Shown: positions 1-9,111 of the stretch, one piece after another | Layout: each line of letters opens with the position of its first letter | Numbering within the stretch: position 1 is the first letter of the stretch | Assembly (NCBI RefSeq): GCF_001040945.1 | Contig: NZ_CP011930.1 | Location: 2,395,704 to 2,459,703, forward strand | DNA from: Herbaspirillum seropedicae | Lineage (GTDB): Bacteria > Pseudomonadota > Gammaproteobacteria > Burkholderiales > Burkholderiaceae_D | Direction: 5' to 3' | DNA length: 64,000 nt | Made by a program: the position numbers and the translations under genes | The notes under the pieces: model-generated | The model's input: only the letters and a program-made list of their open reading frames with translations | Told to the model about the DNA's origin: nothing | Databases searched by the model: none

Positions 1-172
1 CGACCTTGCCAGCGGCGATTTCGCGCAGGGCGGTCACGGTGGGCTTGTCCTTGGCGTCGACCTTGGGAGTATGGCCTTGCAGCAGCTGGCGGGCGCGGTA
101 GGTGGCCGACAGGGTCAACTGGAAACGGTTGGGGATCTGCTTGAGGCAATCTTCGATGGTGATGCGGGCCAT
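1..172 (-). CDS. rpoZ: RNA polymerase omega subunit (partial)
   Basis: The first 57 residues, beginning [20 protein letters not shown], match the conserved N-terminus of the omega subunit, the small RNA polymerase subunit that helps assemble and stabilise the core enzyme and contributes to ppGpp binding. The gene runs off the left edge, so its C-terminus is not visible. It lies 59 bp downstream of gmk on the same strand, the usual gmk-rpoZ arrangement in proteobacteria, so the two are probably co-transcribed. An AGGAGT-like ribosome binding site sits just upstream of the ATG. Confidence 0.95.
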   Translation of the reverse strand, partial: MARITIEDCLKQIPNRFQLTLSATYRARQLLQGHTPKVDAKDKPTVTALREIAAGKV

Positions 173-231
173 GAGTAACTCCTGAATGACGGTCTTGCGT
201 GTGGTTGGATCGGTCCGGCGCCCTGGCAGGC

Positions 232-870
232 TCAGCTCGCGTGGATGCCCAACTGGGTGAACAGGTAGGCGTTGCGGGCGGCTTGTTGCGGGAATCGGCA
301 GCGGGCTGCCTGGACAATGGCCGTCAGCTCCGATAAAGCGACGGCAAACTCTTGATTGATAATAACATATTCGAACTCCGGAGAGTGCGCGATTTCGCCG
401 CCCGCGGCCAGGATGCGGCGGGTGATGACGTGCGGCTCGTCCTGGCCGCGCTTTTTCAGACGCTCTTCCAGGGCGGCAATGGAGGGCGGCAGGATGAAGA
501 TGCCGATGGCGTTGGGAAACTGCTTCTTGACCTGCTGCGCGCCTTGCCAGTCGATTTCCAGCAGCACATCGGTGCCGTTGGCGATCTGGTCGGCGATCAT
601 CAGACGCGACGTGCCGTAGTAGTTGCCATGGACTTCGGCCCATTCGAGGAATTCGCCTTCAGCCTGGCGCTTCAGGAAATCTTCCGGATCAGTGAAATAG
701 TATTCACGGCCATGTTCTTCGCCCGGACGCGGTGCGCGGGTGGTGAAGGAGATCGACAGCTTGATGGCCGGCTCCTGCTTGAGCAGGGCGTTGACCAGGG
801 TCGATTTGCCGGCGCCGGAGGGGGCGACCACCATGAAGAGGCTGCCGGAAGTGGGTTTTTGGACGGGCAT
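232..870 (-). CDS. gmk: Guanylate kinase
   Basis: Cytoplasmic guanylate kinase: transfers phosphate from ATP to GMP (and dGMP) to give GDP, feeding GTP, dGTP and ppGpp pools. The 212-residue protein has the P-loop APSGAGKS (Lys22) followed by the GMP-binding stretch [19 protein letters not shown]. Length is normal for the family. The ATG is preceded by an AGGA ribosome binding site with 6-7 nt spacing. It sits between yicC (85 bp upstream) and rpoZ (downstream), all on the minus strand, the common yicC-gmk-rpoZ order. Confidence 0.97.
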   Translation of the reverse strand: MPVQKPTSGSLFMVVAPSGAGKSTLVNALLKQEPAIKLSISFTTRAPRPGEEHGREYYFTDPEDFLKRQAEGEFLEWAEVHGNYYGTSRLMIADQIANGTDVLLEIDWQGAQQVKKQFPNAIGIFILPPSIAALEERLKKRGQDEPHVITRRILAAGGEIAHSPEFEYVIINQEFAVALSELTAIVQAARCRFPQQAARNAYLFTQLGIHAS

Positions 871-955
871 GATGTCCTCGCTGAAAAATGTCTTTTGGCT
901 AATGTTGTCGGGTAGTAAAGGGCGGTGCTTGCGCCGCCGGGAGTTCGCCCTTAGG

Positions 956-1870
956 TCACTCCAGATTCTGTACCTGCTCGCGCATCTGGTCGATCAGCAG
1001 TTTCAGTTCCATGGAAGCGTCGGCCAGCTCCTTGACGGCGGCCTTGGAGCCGACGGTATTGGCTTCGCGGTTGAGCTCTTGCATCATGAAATCCAGGCGC
1101 TTGCCGACCTGGCCACCCTTCTTGAGGATGTGGCGGGTCTCGGCCAGGTGCGCCGTCAGGCGCGCCAGTTCTTCGGCGATATCGATGCGGATGCCGTAGA
1201 GGGTGACTTCCTGGCGGATGCGCTCCAGCGATTCCTCGCGGGTAGCGACCGGCGCCGCGCCATTCTGCGTCTGCAGGGCCAGGCCCAGGGCTTCGGTCAT
1301 GCGGTCGGTGGCCTTCTGCTGGAACTGCTCCACCAGTTGCGGCACCATCGGCGTGATGCGCGCGACAATCGCTTCCATCGCATCCACGCGCGCCAGGATC
1401 ACGGCCTGCAAGGCCGCGCCTTCACGGGCGCGGGTGTCGACGAAGGCGTCCAGGGTCTGCTGCAGGGTGGCCAGGATGTCTGCCTGCAGGGTTTCCTGGC
1501 TGATCTCGGCTTCTTCCATCACGCCGGGCCAGCGCAGCAATTCGTTGACCGACAGCGGCGCCGCGTCGGGGAACTGGGCGCGCAACTGGTCCTGCAGGGT
1601 GGCCAGTTGCGCCACCACGTTGCTGTTGAGCGCCTGGCTGTTGGCGCTGGCGACCTTGCGGCCGAAGGACAGGCGGCATTCCACCTTGCCCCGGACCAGG
1701 CGCCCCATGATGGCTTCGCGCAGCAGCGGTTCGACCGCACGCAGGTCATCGTTGATGCGGAATTGCAGGTCCAGGAAGCGCGAGTTCACGCTCTTCATTT
1801 CCAGGGTGACCGTGCCGGCGCTGGTTTCACGGGTGGTGACGGCATAGCCGGTCATGCTGTAGATGGTCAA
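956..1870 (-). CDS. yicC: YicC/YloC family endoribonuclease
   Basis: The protein begins [10 protein letters not shown], the hallmark N-terminus of the YicC family, and contains the conserved C-terminal block [19 protein letters not shown]. Members have been described as endoribonucleases involved in RNA turnover and stress or stationary-phase fitness. I chose a TTG start at 1870 because a GGAG Shine-Dalgarno lies 7 nt upstream and because homologues start at this position; an in-frame ATG 39 nt further upstream (1909) would add 13 unconserved residues. At about 304 residues it is slightly longer than the E. coli protein. It heads the yicC-gmk-rpoZ operon and is divergent from rph. Confidence 0.9.
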   Translation of the reverse strand: MTIYSMTGYAVTTRETSAGTVTLEMKSVNSRFLDLQFRINDDLRAVEPLLREAIMGRLVRGKVECRLSFGRKVASANSQALNSNVVAQLATLQDQLRAQFPDAAPLSVNELLRWPGVMEEAEISQETLQADILATLQQTLDAFVDTRAREGAALQAVILARVDAMEAIVARITPMVPQLVEQFQQKATDRMTEALGLALQTQNGAAPVATREESLERIRQEVTLYGIRIDIAEELARLTAHLAETRHILKKGGQVGKRLDFMMQELNREANTVGSKAAVKELADASMELKLLIDQMREQVQNLE

Positions 1871-2194
1871 ATCGAGGCTCCGTAGCGCGGGGCGGCATGC
1901 ATGGCGCAACCGCGCTGTCAGGTTGGATGGGCTTGCGGGCGTGGCCGGGCAGGTCGGGATGAGGCATCACGCGGCGCGACGGCGGGCGGGTCATCCTTTA
2001 CAATGCCGGACTTGAACGTTGCGGCGGCCGCCTGTGCGGTCTGGCCGGAACGAACGATGCCCGCTCGGAGCCCGCATTTTAAAGAAGATTGGCCGCCGCG
2101 CGCCATCAAAAGATCAAAAACGGCGGTTTTTCAACCTTATCGTTCATCCCGGCCGCCGTTTTCCAGCATTTTCGTACTCAATACAAGGATTCCC
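1871..2194. other. Divergent yicC/rph intergenic region
   Basis: These 324 bp separate two divergent genes and contain no convincing coding frame. They hold a candidate rph promoter (-10 TACAAT at 1999-2004), which would give an rph leader of about 185 nt. In that leader there is a short A/T hairpin, AAAAAC-GGCG-GTTTTT, at 2116-2131. No clear promoter for yicC could be picked by eye. Confidence 0.6.
1999..2004 (+). promoter_or_regulatory. Candidate rph promoter (-10 TACAAT)
   Basis: The sequence TTTACAATGCCGG puts a TACAAT -10 box directly before a GC-rich GCCGG segment. No good -35 is visible at 17 bp. The same 13-mer recurs upstream of frr (60576-60588), supporting function. Confidence 0.5.
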
Positions 2195-2923
2195 ATGACA
2201 GCATCCCATCGCCCCAGCGGCCGCAGCCCCGAGCAATTGCGCGAGGTGCGCCTGACCCGTCAATACACCAAGCATGCCGAGGGTTCGGTGCTGGTCGAGT
2301 TCGGCGATACCCGGGTGCTCTGCACCGCCTCCATCGAGGAGAAGGTGCCCGGCTTCCTCAAGGGCAAAGGCCAGGGCTGGCTGACCGCCGAGTACGGCAT
2401 GCTGCCGCGCTCCACCCACACCCGCATGGACCGCGAAGCCGCCAAGGGCAAGCAGTCCGGCCGCACCCAGGAAATCCAGCGCCTGATCGGCCGCGCCTTG
2501 CGCGCCGCCTTCGACCTGGAAGCCTTCGGCGAGCGCACGCTGCAGCTGGACTGCGACGTCCTGCAGGCCGATGGCGGCACCCGCACGGCGGCTATCACCG
2601 GCGCCATGGTGGCGGCGTATGACGCCTTCGCTGGCCTCAAGAGCCAGGGCTTGATCGAGGCTATTCCGGTCAAGCACTTCGTGGCGGCGATCTCGGTAGG
2701 CGTGTTCAAGGGCGTGCCGGTGCTGGACCTGGATTACCCGGAAGACTCGGACTGCGATACCGACATGAACGTGGTCATGACCGACGCCGGCCATTTCGTG
2801 GAAGTGCAGGGCACCGCTGAAGGCGCCGCGTTCGACCGCGCCACGCTCAATGCCCTGCTGGATCTGGCCCAGCAAGGTATCGCCACCCTCAACGGCTTGC
2901 AGAGGCAGGCATTGGGGCTGTAA
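2195..2923 (+). CDS. rph: Ribonuclease PH
   Basis: RNase PH is a phosphate-dependent 3'-5' exoribonuclease that trims tRNA 3' ends. The 242-residue product starts [20 protein letters not shown] and carries the family blocks [25 protein letters not shown] (written here only in outline), [17 protein letters not shown] and [18 protein letters not shown], which belong to the RNase PH fold and its phosphate/metal site. Length is standard. An AAGGAT ribosome binding site precedes the ATG. The frame stays open upstream to 1901, but that extension is unconserved. It is followed by rdgB, a frequent neighbour. Confidence 0.96.
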   Translation: MTASHRPSGRSPEQLREVRLTRQYTKHAEGSVLVEFGDTRVLCTASIEEKVPGFLKGKGQGWLTAEYGMLPRSTHTRMDREAAKGKQSGRTQEIQRLIGRALRAAFDLEAFGERTLQLDCDVLQADGGTRTAAITGAMVAAYDAFAGLKSQGLIEAIPVKHFVAAISVGVFKGVPVLDLDYPEDSDCDTDMNVVMTDAGHFVEVQGTAEGAAFDRATLNALLDLAQQGIATLNGLQRQALGL

Positions 2924-2938
2924 AGGCGGGCAGGGTGT

Positions 2939-2956
2939 GCGTCGGCGCGCCGACGC
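2939..2956. repeat. 18-bp perfect palindrome between rph and rdgB
   Basis: GCGTCGGCGCGCCGACGC reads the same on both strands. It lies 15 bp after the rph stop and overlaps where the -35 of the candidate rdgB promoter would be. There is no T-run after it, so it is not a classic terminator. It could be an operator, a processing hairpin or a DNA-methylation target. Confidence 0.7.
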
Positions 2957-2965
2957 GAATACCCT

Positions 2966-2971
2966 TACAAT
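2966..2971 (+). promoter_or_regulatory. Candidate rdgB-hemW promoter (-10 TACAAT)
   Basis: CTTACAATGCCGC resembles the -10 plus GC-rich discriminator found at rph, galU and frr. The -35 region is replaced by the palindrome at 2939-2956. Confidence 0.45.
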
Positions 2972-3076
2972 GCCGCTATCGAGGACGCCATGTTGCCACA
3001 GGACATGGCGTTTTTCATTGCGCCGCGGCGCTTTCGCCCAGGCGCAGCGCACCTGGCAACAAATGAGCAGACAAGC

Positions 3077-3667
3077 ATGGATACCAAGCAAAAGATCGTG
3101 ATGGCGTCGAACAACGCCGGCAAACTCAAGGAATTCGCCAGCCTGCTGGGCGGCATCGGGCTGGATGTGCGGCCACAGGGCGAGTTCGACGTGCCCGAGG
3201 CCGAAGAGCCATTCGCCACCTTCGTCGAGAATGCCCTGGCCAAGGCGCGTCACGCGGCACGCCTGACCGGCCTGCCAGCGCTGGCCGACGATTCCGGCGT
3301 CTGCGTCAATGCGCTGGGCGGCGCGCCTGGGGTGTATTCGGCGCGCTACGCTGGCGAGCCCAAGTCCGACGCCGCCAACAACGCCAAGCTGATCCGCGAA
3401 CTCGCTGCCCATGCCGACAAGTCGGCCTATTACTACTGCGTGCTGGTCTATGTGCGTCACGCCGATGATCCGCAGCCGGTCATCGCCGACGGCGTCTGGA
3501 AGGGTGAGATCGTCGAGCAGGCGCGCGGCGAGGGCGGTTTTGGCTATGACCCGTATTTCCTGCTGCCCGCACTGGGCAAGACTGCCGCCGAACTGAGCGC
3601 GGCCGAGAAGAACGCCGTGTCGCATCGTGGCCAGGCCCTGCGCGCGCTGGTCGAGAAGCTGAAATGA
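3077..3667 (+). CDS. rdgB: RdgB/HAM1 family dITP/XTP pyrophosphatase
   Basis: House-cleaning nucleotide pyrophosphatase that hydrolyses dITP, ITP and XTP to monophosphates, preventing incorporation of deaminated purines. The 196-residue protein has the substrate motif MASNNAGKLKEF near the N-terminus, the catalytic LADDSGVCVNALGGAPGVYS block and the C-terminal FGYDPYF and SHRGQALRAL motifs. The start at 3077 (MDTKQKIVMASNNAGK) was chosen by family alignment; its ribosome binding site is weak and the frame extends upstream to 2990. Its stop overlaps the hemW start by 4 nt (ATGA), so translation is coupled. Confidence 0.95.
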   Translation: MDTKQKIVMASNNAGKLKEFASLLGGIGLDVRPQGEFDVPEAEEPFATFVENALAKARHAARLTGLPALADDSGVCVNALGGAPGVYSARYAGEPKSDAANNAKLIRELAAHADKSAYYYCVLVYVRHADDPQPVIADGVWKGEIVEQARGEGGFGYDPYFLLPALGKTAAELSAAEKNAVSHRGQALRALVEKLK

Positions 3668-4908
3668 TCTCCATCAAACCGGTTCCCGTCACCGCTGTGG
3701 CCGGGCAGGGCGCTAGCGGGCCGGCCCAGGCGGCGCTGGCCTTTCTCAAGCCTGGCAGCCTGCAGTTGACGGCCTTGCCGCCCTTGTCGCTGTACGTGCA
3801 TTTCCCCTGGTGCGTGCGCAAGTGTCCTTACTGCGATTTCAATTCGCACGAGGTCAAGGACGGGTTTCCCGAACAGGAATACCTGGACGCCTTGCGGCTG
3901 GACCTGGAACAGGCGCTGCCCCTGATCTGGGGCCGCAAGATCTATTCCATCTTCATCGGCGGCGGCACTCCCAGCCTGCTCTCGGCGGCAGGGCTGGATC
4001 GCCTGCTCTCGGACCTGCGCACGCTACTGCCGCTGGACGCCGACATCGAGATCACCATGGAGGCCAATCCCGGTACCTTCGAGGCCGACAAGTTCCGGTC
4101 CTACCGGGACAGCGGGATCAATCGCCTTTCCATCGGCATCCAGAGCTTCAACAGCGCCCACCTGCAGGCGCTGGGCCGTATCCATGATGGCGGCCAGGCG
4201 CACCAGGCGGTGGAGATCGCCCATGCCAATTTCGACAACTTCAACCTCGACCTGATGTACGCGCTGCCGCAGCAAACGCTGGAGCAAGCCCGCACCGACA
4301 TCCAGACTGCCATCGACTTTGCGCCGCCGCACCTGTCGTTGTACCACCTGACGCTGGAGCCCAACACGCTCTTCGCCAAGTTCCCGCCAGCGGTGCCGGA
4401 TGAGGATACCAGTGCCGACATGCAGGACATGATCGGCGAACTGACTACCCAGGCCGGCTACGGCAATTATGAAGTGTCTGCCTATGCCCAGCCGGGCCGG
4501 CGTGCGCGCCACAACCTGAACTACTGGCAGTTCGGCGATTACCTGGGCATCGGCGCGGGTGCGCATTCCAAGCTGTCTTTCCCGCACCGCATCGTGCGGC
4601 AGATGCGCTACAAGCACCCGCAGGCCTATCTGCAGCACATCAAGGCCGGCACTCACATTCAGGAAGAGGCCGAGATCGGTCGCGACGCCCTGGGCTTCGA
4701 ATTCATGCTCAACGCCTTGCGTCTGACCGAAGGCTTCCCCCCCAATCTGTTTGCCGAGCGCACCGGCCTGGCGCTGAACCAGATCGGCAAGCAGCTCGAC
4801 CTGGCCGAGCGCAAGGGCATGTTGTACCGCGATCATGCCCTGATCCGTCCGACCCCGCTGGGACGGCGCTTTCTCAATGACCTGCAGGAAATTTTCCTGT
4901 CGGGATAA
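3664..4908 (+). CDS. hemW: Radical SAM heme chaperone HemW
   Basis: HemW is a radical-SAM family protein that binds heme and delivers it to membrane targets. It was formerly called an oxygen-independent coproporphyrinogen oxidase-like protein. The 414-residue sequence has the radical SAM cluster motif CVRKCPYCDF (Cys50, Cys54, Cys57) followed by Phe59 where true HemN enzymes have a fourth Cys; this distinguishes HemW from HemN. The GGGTPS S-adenosylmethionine-binding motif follows. About 40 residues precede the conserved core, a little long for the family. It overlaps rdgB by ATGA. Confidence 0.93.
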   Translation: MISIKPVPVTAVAGQGASGPAQAALAFLKPGSLQLTALPPLSLYVHFPWCVRKCPYCDFNSHEVKDGFPEQEYLDALRLDLEQALPLIWGRKIYSIFIGGGTPSLLSAAGLDRLLSDLRTLLPLDADIEITMEANPGTFEADKFRSYRDSGINRLSIGIQSFNSAHLQALGRIHDGGQAHQAVEIAHANFDNFNLDLMYALPQQTLEQARTDIQTAIDFAPPHLSLYHLTLEPNTLFAKFPPAVPDEDTSADMQDMIGELTTQAGYGNYEVSAYAQPGRRARHNLNYWQFGDYLGIGAGAHSKLSFPHRIVRQMRYKHPQAYLQHIKAGTHIQEEAEIGRDALGFEFMLNALRLTEGFPPNLFAERTGLALNQIGKQLDLAERKGMLYRDHALIRPTPLGRRFLNDLQEIFLSG

Positions 4909-5050
4909 AGCACTGTTGCAAGGCGGGCTTTATCAGGTATATTTAGCAAAAATTTAATTTTAATTAAGTATTCTGCTGGGAAACTTTTCTGGGGTTTTTC
5001 ACCATGTCAGGGCGCCTCGGCAGGCTAACGCGGCGCGCCAAGCTAAAAAT

Positions 5051-6250
5051 ATGGCCTTACAGGACAAAAGCCTTCCCTTTCCACTCGTGTTCTTGCAGCC
5101 CGTTGCCGACGTGCATCACGTCTGGACCGCGCTGTCCCTGCATATTTCGCCAGCGGTGGAAGATGGCAGCGCCCTGTTGGCGAGACTGTTCAACGAATTC
5201 GAGCTGCATGACGCCCTCGGCGGCCTGAACTGCATCATCCCCGTGAGCGACCCGGCCAGCTTTGCGCCGGAATTCCGCGAGCAATTCCCGCAAGGCCAGC
5301 TGGCTCTGCGGGTGCCGGTGGAGCATTGTGTCGATCCGGCCCGCATCGATGCGCTGGACTGGCTTTACAGCCGCGGCTTCTCCATCCTCGCCGACGGTCT
5401 GCCTGCGCAGGGGGCGAGCGTCTTCCCCTTCGTCGAATCGATCGTCCTGGACGCCAGCATCGGCAAGCTGCCTGAGACTGCGCAGTGGCTGCATGGCCTG
5501 CGCGGCCCGCATCTGGCCGAGAACGTCGCCGATGCGGTGCAGTTCGATGCTTGCCGGGTGCAAGGCTTCCGTTGGTTCTCGGGCGACTATGCGCTGCATC
5601 CCGACAGCCGTCTGTCGCAGAAGAATTCGATCTCGCGGGCGCGGCTGCTCAAGCTGCTGGAGCTGGTGGCGCGCGACGCCGACGCCAATGAGCTGGAGTC
5701 GCTGCTCAAGCAGGATCCGGCCTTGTCCTACCAGCTGTTCAAGCTGGTCAGCTCGGCCGCCTTCGGCTTCTCGGCGCACATCACCAATTTCACCCAGGCC
5801 ATCAACCTGCTGGGCCGCCGCCAGCTGCAGCGCTGGCTGCAACTGCTGCTGTATGCCCGTTTCCCCGGCGACGAGTCGGCCAATCCGCTGCTGCCCCGCG
5901 CCGCCGCGCGCGCGGCGATGATGGAGGCGATGGCGCAGTGTATCGACTGCACCCAGGAAGAGCTGGACCGCGCCTTCATCACCGGCATGTTCTCCCTGCT
6001 CGACATCCTGCTGGGAATGCCGCTCAACGACATCATCGAACCCCTCAAGCTGCCTGTCGACATCGTCAACGCCCTGGTGCGCCGCAGCGGCCGCCTGGGC
6101 AAGCTGCTCGACGTGGTCGAACGCTCCGAGGATGGCCGCATCCCCTTGCGCCATTCCGATCTGGATGCGGCCGGCCTGGATGCCGAGGTGTACTGCCGCT
6201 GTCTCATCCAGGCCTTCAACTGGGCCACACGCGTCAGCACCGAGGCGTGA
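5051..6250 (+). CDS. HDOD domain protein with degenerate EAL-like N-terminus
   Basis: The 399-residue protein has an HDOD domain from about residue 193 to 390 (LLKLLELVARDADANELE, then LSYQLFKLVSSAAFGF and TFLxxL-type helices), a non-catalytic relative of HD phosphohydrolases used in bacterial signalling. The first ~190 residues resemble the EAL fold of YuxH-type proteins but lack an EAL motif, so phosphodiesterase activity is not expected. It is cytoplasmic, with no membrane segments. Its stop overlaps or nearly touches the start of the downstream GGDEF-EAL gene, so the two are likely co-translated and may act as partners. A 142-bp AT-rich stretch precedes it and probably holds its promoter. 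Confidence 0.8.
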   Translation: MALQDKSLPFPLVFLQPVADVHHVWTALSLHISPAVEDGSALLARLFNEFELHDALGGLNCIIPVSDPASFAPEFREQFPQGQLALRVPVEHCVDPARIDALDWLYSRGFSILADGLPAQGASVFPFVESIVLDASIGKLPETAQWLHGLRGPHLAENVADAVQFDACRVQGFRWFSGDYALHPDSRLSQKNSISRARLLKLLELVARDADANELESLLKQDPALSYQLFKLVSSAAFGFSAHITNFTQAINLLGRRQLQRWLQLLLYARFPGDESANPLLPRAAARAAMMEAMAQCIDCTQEELDRAFITGMFSLLDILLGMPLNDIIEPLKLPVDIVNALVRRSGRLGKLLDVVERSEDGRIPLRHSDLDAAGLDAEVYCRCLIQAFNWATRVSTEA

Positions 6251-6255
6251 TCACG

Positions 6256-8307
6256 ATGCTTTCCTCCGTTGGCACCGACGATCTGGCATGCTGCTCGGCA
6301 TTGCTGGAGGCCATGCAGAACCTGCACGGCATGGCGCTGCATGCGGCGCTGGGAGGGATTGCATCGGGCTTGCTCAAGCGTCCGGGCGGGCGTTATGTGA
6401 TCGGTGCGAGCGCACCGGTCGAAGGCGGCCTGTGCCAGCCGGTGCAATGCGAGGGCGCCTTGTTCGGTCACTTCGTCTTCCCGCCCTTGACCCGTCCGTA
6501 TTCCGATCAGGAGCGCCAGCGCCTGGCCATGCTGGCCGCCTTCCTGGGGCGCTTGATGCAGGGGCGTGCCGACACCGAACAGCGCGTGCGCGCGCTGGAC
6601 CAGATCGAAGCCAAGCTGGAACAGCAGGCCCAGATTCTGAACCAGATGCACGAGTCGGTGATCACGATGGATCCGGCCGGCTTCATCACCAGCTGGAACC
6701 GCGGCGCCGAGCAATTGTTCGGCTATTCGGCCATGGAAGCGATCGGCCGCAATGTCTTGTTCCTCTACGAGAACGAAGACGAGGAAGATTCGCTGCACGA
6801 CCTGTTCCTGGAACACGGCGGACGCGAAATGGAAGTGCGCCGGCGCAAGAAGTCGGGCGAAGTCTTCTGGGCCAGCCTGTCCTTGTCGGTCATGCGCGAC
6901 CAGAACGGTCATCCCATTGGCTTGATCGGCTATCTCAACGACATCACCGAGCGCAAGAATGCCGAGAAGCTGATCCATCACCTGGCCTACTACGATGCCT
7001 TGACCGGGCTGCCCAACCGCACCTTGCTCACCCGCACGGTAGATCAGGCGCTGGAGGAGGCGCGGCACGAGAACCTGCATGGCTGCGTGATGTTCATCGA
7101 CCTCAACCGCTTCAAGCCCATCAACGATACCCTGGGTCACGTCGCCGGCGACATGCTGCTGGTGGAAGTGGCCATGCGCTTGCGCCGTGCCTTGCGCGAG
7201 CAGGATGTGGTCGCCCGCCTGGGCGCTGACGAGTTTGCCGTGGCGCTGTTCGGGATCGACAAGGATTCTCCGGCTTACGTCGCCCAGAAGCTGCTGGCCT
7301 TGTTCGACGATCCCTTCTTCATCGATGGCCACGAGCTGCGCGTAGGCGCCAGCATCGGCGTGAGCCTTTACCCGGAAAACGCCACCGATACCGAAACCCT
7401 GCTGCGGCTGGCCGATATCGCCATGTACCGCGCCAAGCAGGGCGGCGAGAACAATGAAGGCGGCTACGCCTGCTACAGCGAAGAGATGAACCGCAACACG
7501 CTGGACCTGTTGCGCATCGAAACCGGACTGCTGCACGCCTTCGAATACAACGAACTGCTGCTGTACTACCAGCCCAAGGTCGACATGCAGACCCTGGCCA
7601 TCACCGGCGCCGAAGCGCTGGTGCGCTGGCAGCATCCGGAGCGCGGCTTGCTGTTGCCGGGCGAGTTCATTCCCATTGCGGAAGAGACCGGCCTGATCGT
7701 CCAGCTGAGCGACTGGGTGCTGGACGCAGTGTGCCGCCAGGCGCGGGCCTGGAAGGATGCGGGGCTGCCGCCTATCCGCATCGCCTTGAATGTCACCGCG
7801 CGTGAATTCACCCGCTCGCTGCCCGATCGCGTGGGCGCGGCGCTGGAGCGGCACATGCTCAGCGGTGAATGGCTGGAGCTGGAGATCACCGAGAGCATGC
7901 TCATGCACAGCACCGACCGGGTCATCTCCATCATGGAAAAGATCTGCGGCCTGGGCATCACCGTTTCCCTGGATGACTTCGGCACGGGCTATTCCAGCCT
8001 GTCTTACCTCAAGCGTTTCCCCATCAATACCCTCAAGATCGACCGATCCTTCACCATGGGCATTCCCGACGATACCAATGATTGCGCCATCGCCAGCGCC
8101 ATCATCGGCATCGCCAAGCAGCTGCGCCACAAGGTCATCGCCGAGGGCGTGGAAGATGAAAAGCAGTTCAATTTCCTGCGCGAGGCCGGCTGCAACGAGC
8201 TGCAGGGCTATATCTTCTCCCGCCCGGTGCCGGCGCCGGACTTCCATGCCATGTTGCTGGAAGGGCGCAAGCTGGCGCTGGAGTCCGCGTCCGCCAGTCA
8301 GGCCTAG
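6256..8307 (+). CDS. PAS-GGDEF-EAL cyclic di-GMP protein
   Basis: A 683-residue cytoplasmic signalling protein. Order: an N-terminal GAF-like region (about 1-105), a short coiled coil, a PAS domain (about 126-235), GGDEF (about 244-400) and EAL (about 425-675). The EAL half looks catalytic: AEALVRWQHP near residue 452, LELEITESML, DDFGTGYSSLSYLKRFP, LKIDRSF and VIAEGVED are all present, so it should hydrolyse c-di-GMP. The GGDEF signature is altered to GADEF near residue 323, so cyclase activity is doubtful; this half may bind GTP and regulate the EAL domain. A GTG at 6247 overlapping the previous stop is an alternative start. Confidence 0.92.
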   Translation: MLSSVGTDDLACCSALLEAMQNLHGMALHAALGGIASGLLKRPGGRYVIGASAPVEGGLCQPVQCEGALFGHFVFPPLTRPYSDQERQRLAMLAAFLGRLMQGRADTEQRVRALDQIEAKLEQQAQILNQMHESVITMDPAGFITSWNRGAEQLFGYSAMEAIGRNVLFLYENEDEEDSLHDLFLEHGGREMEVRRRKKSGEVFWASLSLSVMRDQNGHPIGLIGYLNDITERKNAEKLIHHLAYYDALTGLPNRTLLTRTVDQALEEARHENLHGCVMFIDLNRFKPINDTLGHVAGDMLLVEVAMRLRRALREQDVVARLGADEFAVALFGIDKDSPAYVAQKLLALFDDPFFIDGHELRVGASIGVSLYPENATDTETLLRLADIAMYRAKQGGENNEGGYACYSEEMNRNTLDLLRIETGLLHAFEYNELLLYYQPKVDMQTLAITGAEALVRWQHPERGLLLPGEFIPIAEETGLIVQLSDWVLDAVCRQARAWKDAGLPPIRIALNVTAREFTRSLPDRVGAALERHMLSGEWLELEITESMLMHSTDRVISIMEKICGLGITVSLDDFGTGYSSLSYLKRFPINTLKIDRSFTMGIPDDTNDCAIASAIIGIAKQLRHKVIAEGVEDEKQFNFLREAGCNELQGYIFSRPVPAPDFHAMLLEGRKLALESASASQA

Positions 8308-8323
8308 TCAGCTTGCTGACCTG

Positions 8324-8343
8324 ATGCGCCAAGGGCGCATTTC
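8324..8343 (+). terminator. Possible terminator after the GGDEF-EAL gene
   Basis: ATGCGCC-AAG-GGCGCAT forms a 7-bp stem with a 3-nt loop, 16 bp after the stop, followed by only a short T-run. A second small hairpin (TCAGC-TT-GCTGA) lies just upstream. Confidence 0.4.
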
Positions 8344-8534
8344 GCATTCGCATTTCATGTTTCCCCATTGTCCATCGTCGTGGCCGGCCCTATGCTGGGA
8401 GGGGCGCGCAGACGTCCGACCCAGGTATTCGTCTCGAATACTGCCCAGCTTGGGCGACGCTTTTGGGCTTTCATCGGCACTCGGACCCGTAATGCGTCTA
8501 ATGTTGAACGCTTTACCAACCATAGGAAGAGACC

Positions 8535-9062
8535 ATGAAACACATCATTGCAATGGCCGCCCTGGTGGCTGCCACCTCAGCGTGGGCGGCGGACGAGCCT
8601 CCCATCAAGGTAGCCATCCATCTTGTGAATGCCCAGGGACTGGCCGCGCCTGCGGGCGAGGTGAGCATCCGGCAGACGCCGTATGGCTTGCTGTTCCAGC
8701 CGGCGCTGTCGGGGTTGCCGGCGGGTCTTCACGGATTCCACGTACATCAGAACCCGTCTTGCGAGCCGCTCAGCAAGGACGGCAAGATGGAACCGGCCAT
8801 GGCAGCCGGCGGACATTGGGATCCGGACAAGACCGGCAAGCATGAGGGACCGTTCGGCCAGGGCCATCTGGGCGACTTGCCGGCAATCTATGTGGGCGCA
8901 GATGGTCGCGCCGACTACCCGGTGCTGGCGCCACGTATCAAGACGCTCGACGAAGTGCGGGGCCATACCTTGATGGTGCATTTCGGTGGTGACAATCACT
9001 CTGACCACCCGGTGACCCTGGGTGGCGGCGGGGCGCGCGTGGCGTGCGGCATCATTCAGTGA
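8535..9062 (+). CDS. sodC: Periplasmic Cu/Zn superoxide dismutase
   Basis: Converts superoxide to oxygen and hydrogen peroxide in the periplasm. The 175-residue precursor has a typical signal peptide (residues 1-19, ending SAWA before ADEPP). The mature part carries the copper/zinc ligand motifs [19 protein letters not shown] and [11 protein letters not shown], the electrostatic loop [17 protein letters not shown] and the C-terminal [10 protein letters not shown] with the disulphide cysteine. A GGAAGAGACC ribosome binding site precedes the ATG. The gene appears monocistronic, with a 227-bp upstream gap and a hairpin terminator immediately after. Confidence 0.96.
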   Translation: MKHIIAMAALVAATSAWAADEPPIKVAIHLVNAQGLAAPAGEVSIRQTPYGLLFQPALSGLPAGLHGFHVHQNPSCEPLSKDGKMEPAMAAGGHWDPDKTGKHEGPFGQGHLGDLPAIYVGADGRADYPVLAPRIKTLDEVRGHTLMVHFGGDNHSDHPVTLGGGGARVACGIIQ

Positions 9063-9067
9063 TCAAT

Positions 9068-9088
9068 GGGGCCGGGATGGCCCCTTTT
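9068..9088 (+). terminator. sodC terminator
   Basis: GGGGCC-GGGAT-GGCCCC followed by TTTT begins 5 bp after the sodC stop: a short, canonical rho-independent terminator. Confidence 0.75.
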
Positions 9089-9111
9089 CATGCAGAGGGT
9101 GGAGAGTATCC

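Noticed and set aside
2116..2131. AAAAAC-GGCG-GTTTTT in the rph leader as a terminator
   Set aside because: Six base pairs, mostly A-T, too weak; left as a minor note.
5728..8247. 839-codon minus-strand frame opposite the HDOD and GGDEF-EAL genes
   Set aside because: Spans two real genes on the other strand and has no recognisable domain.
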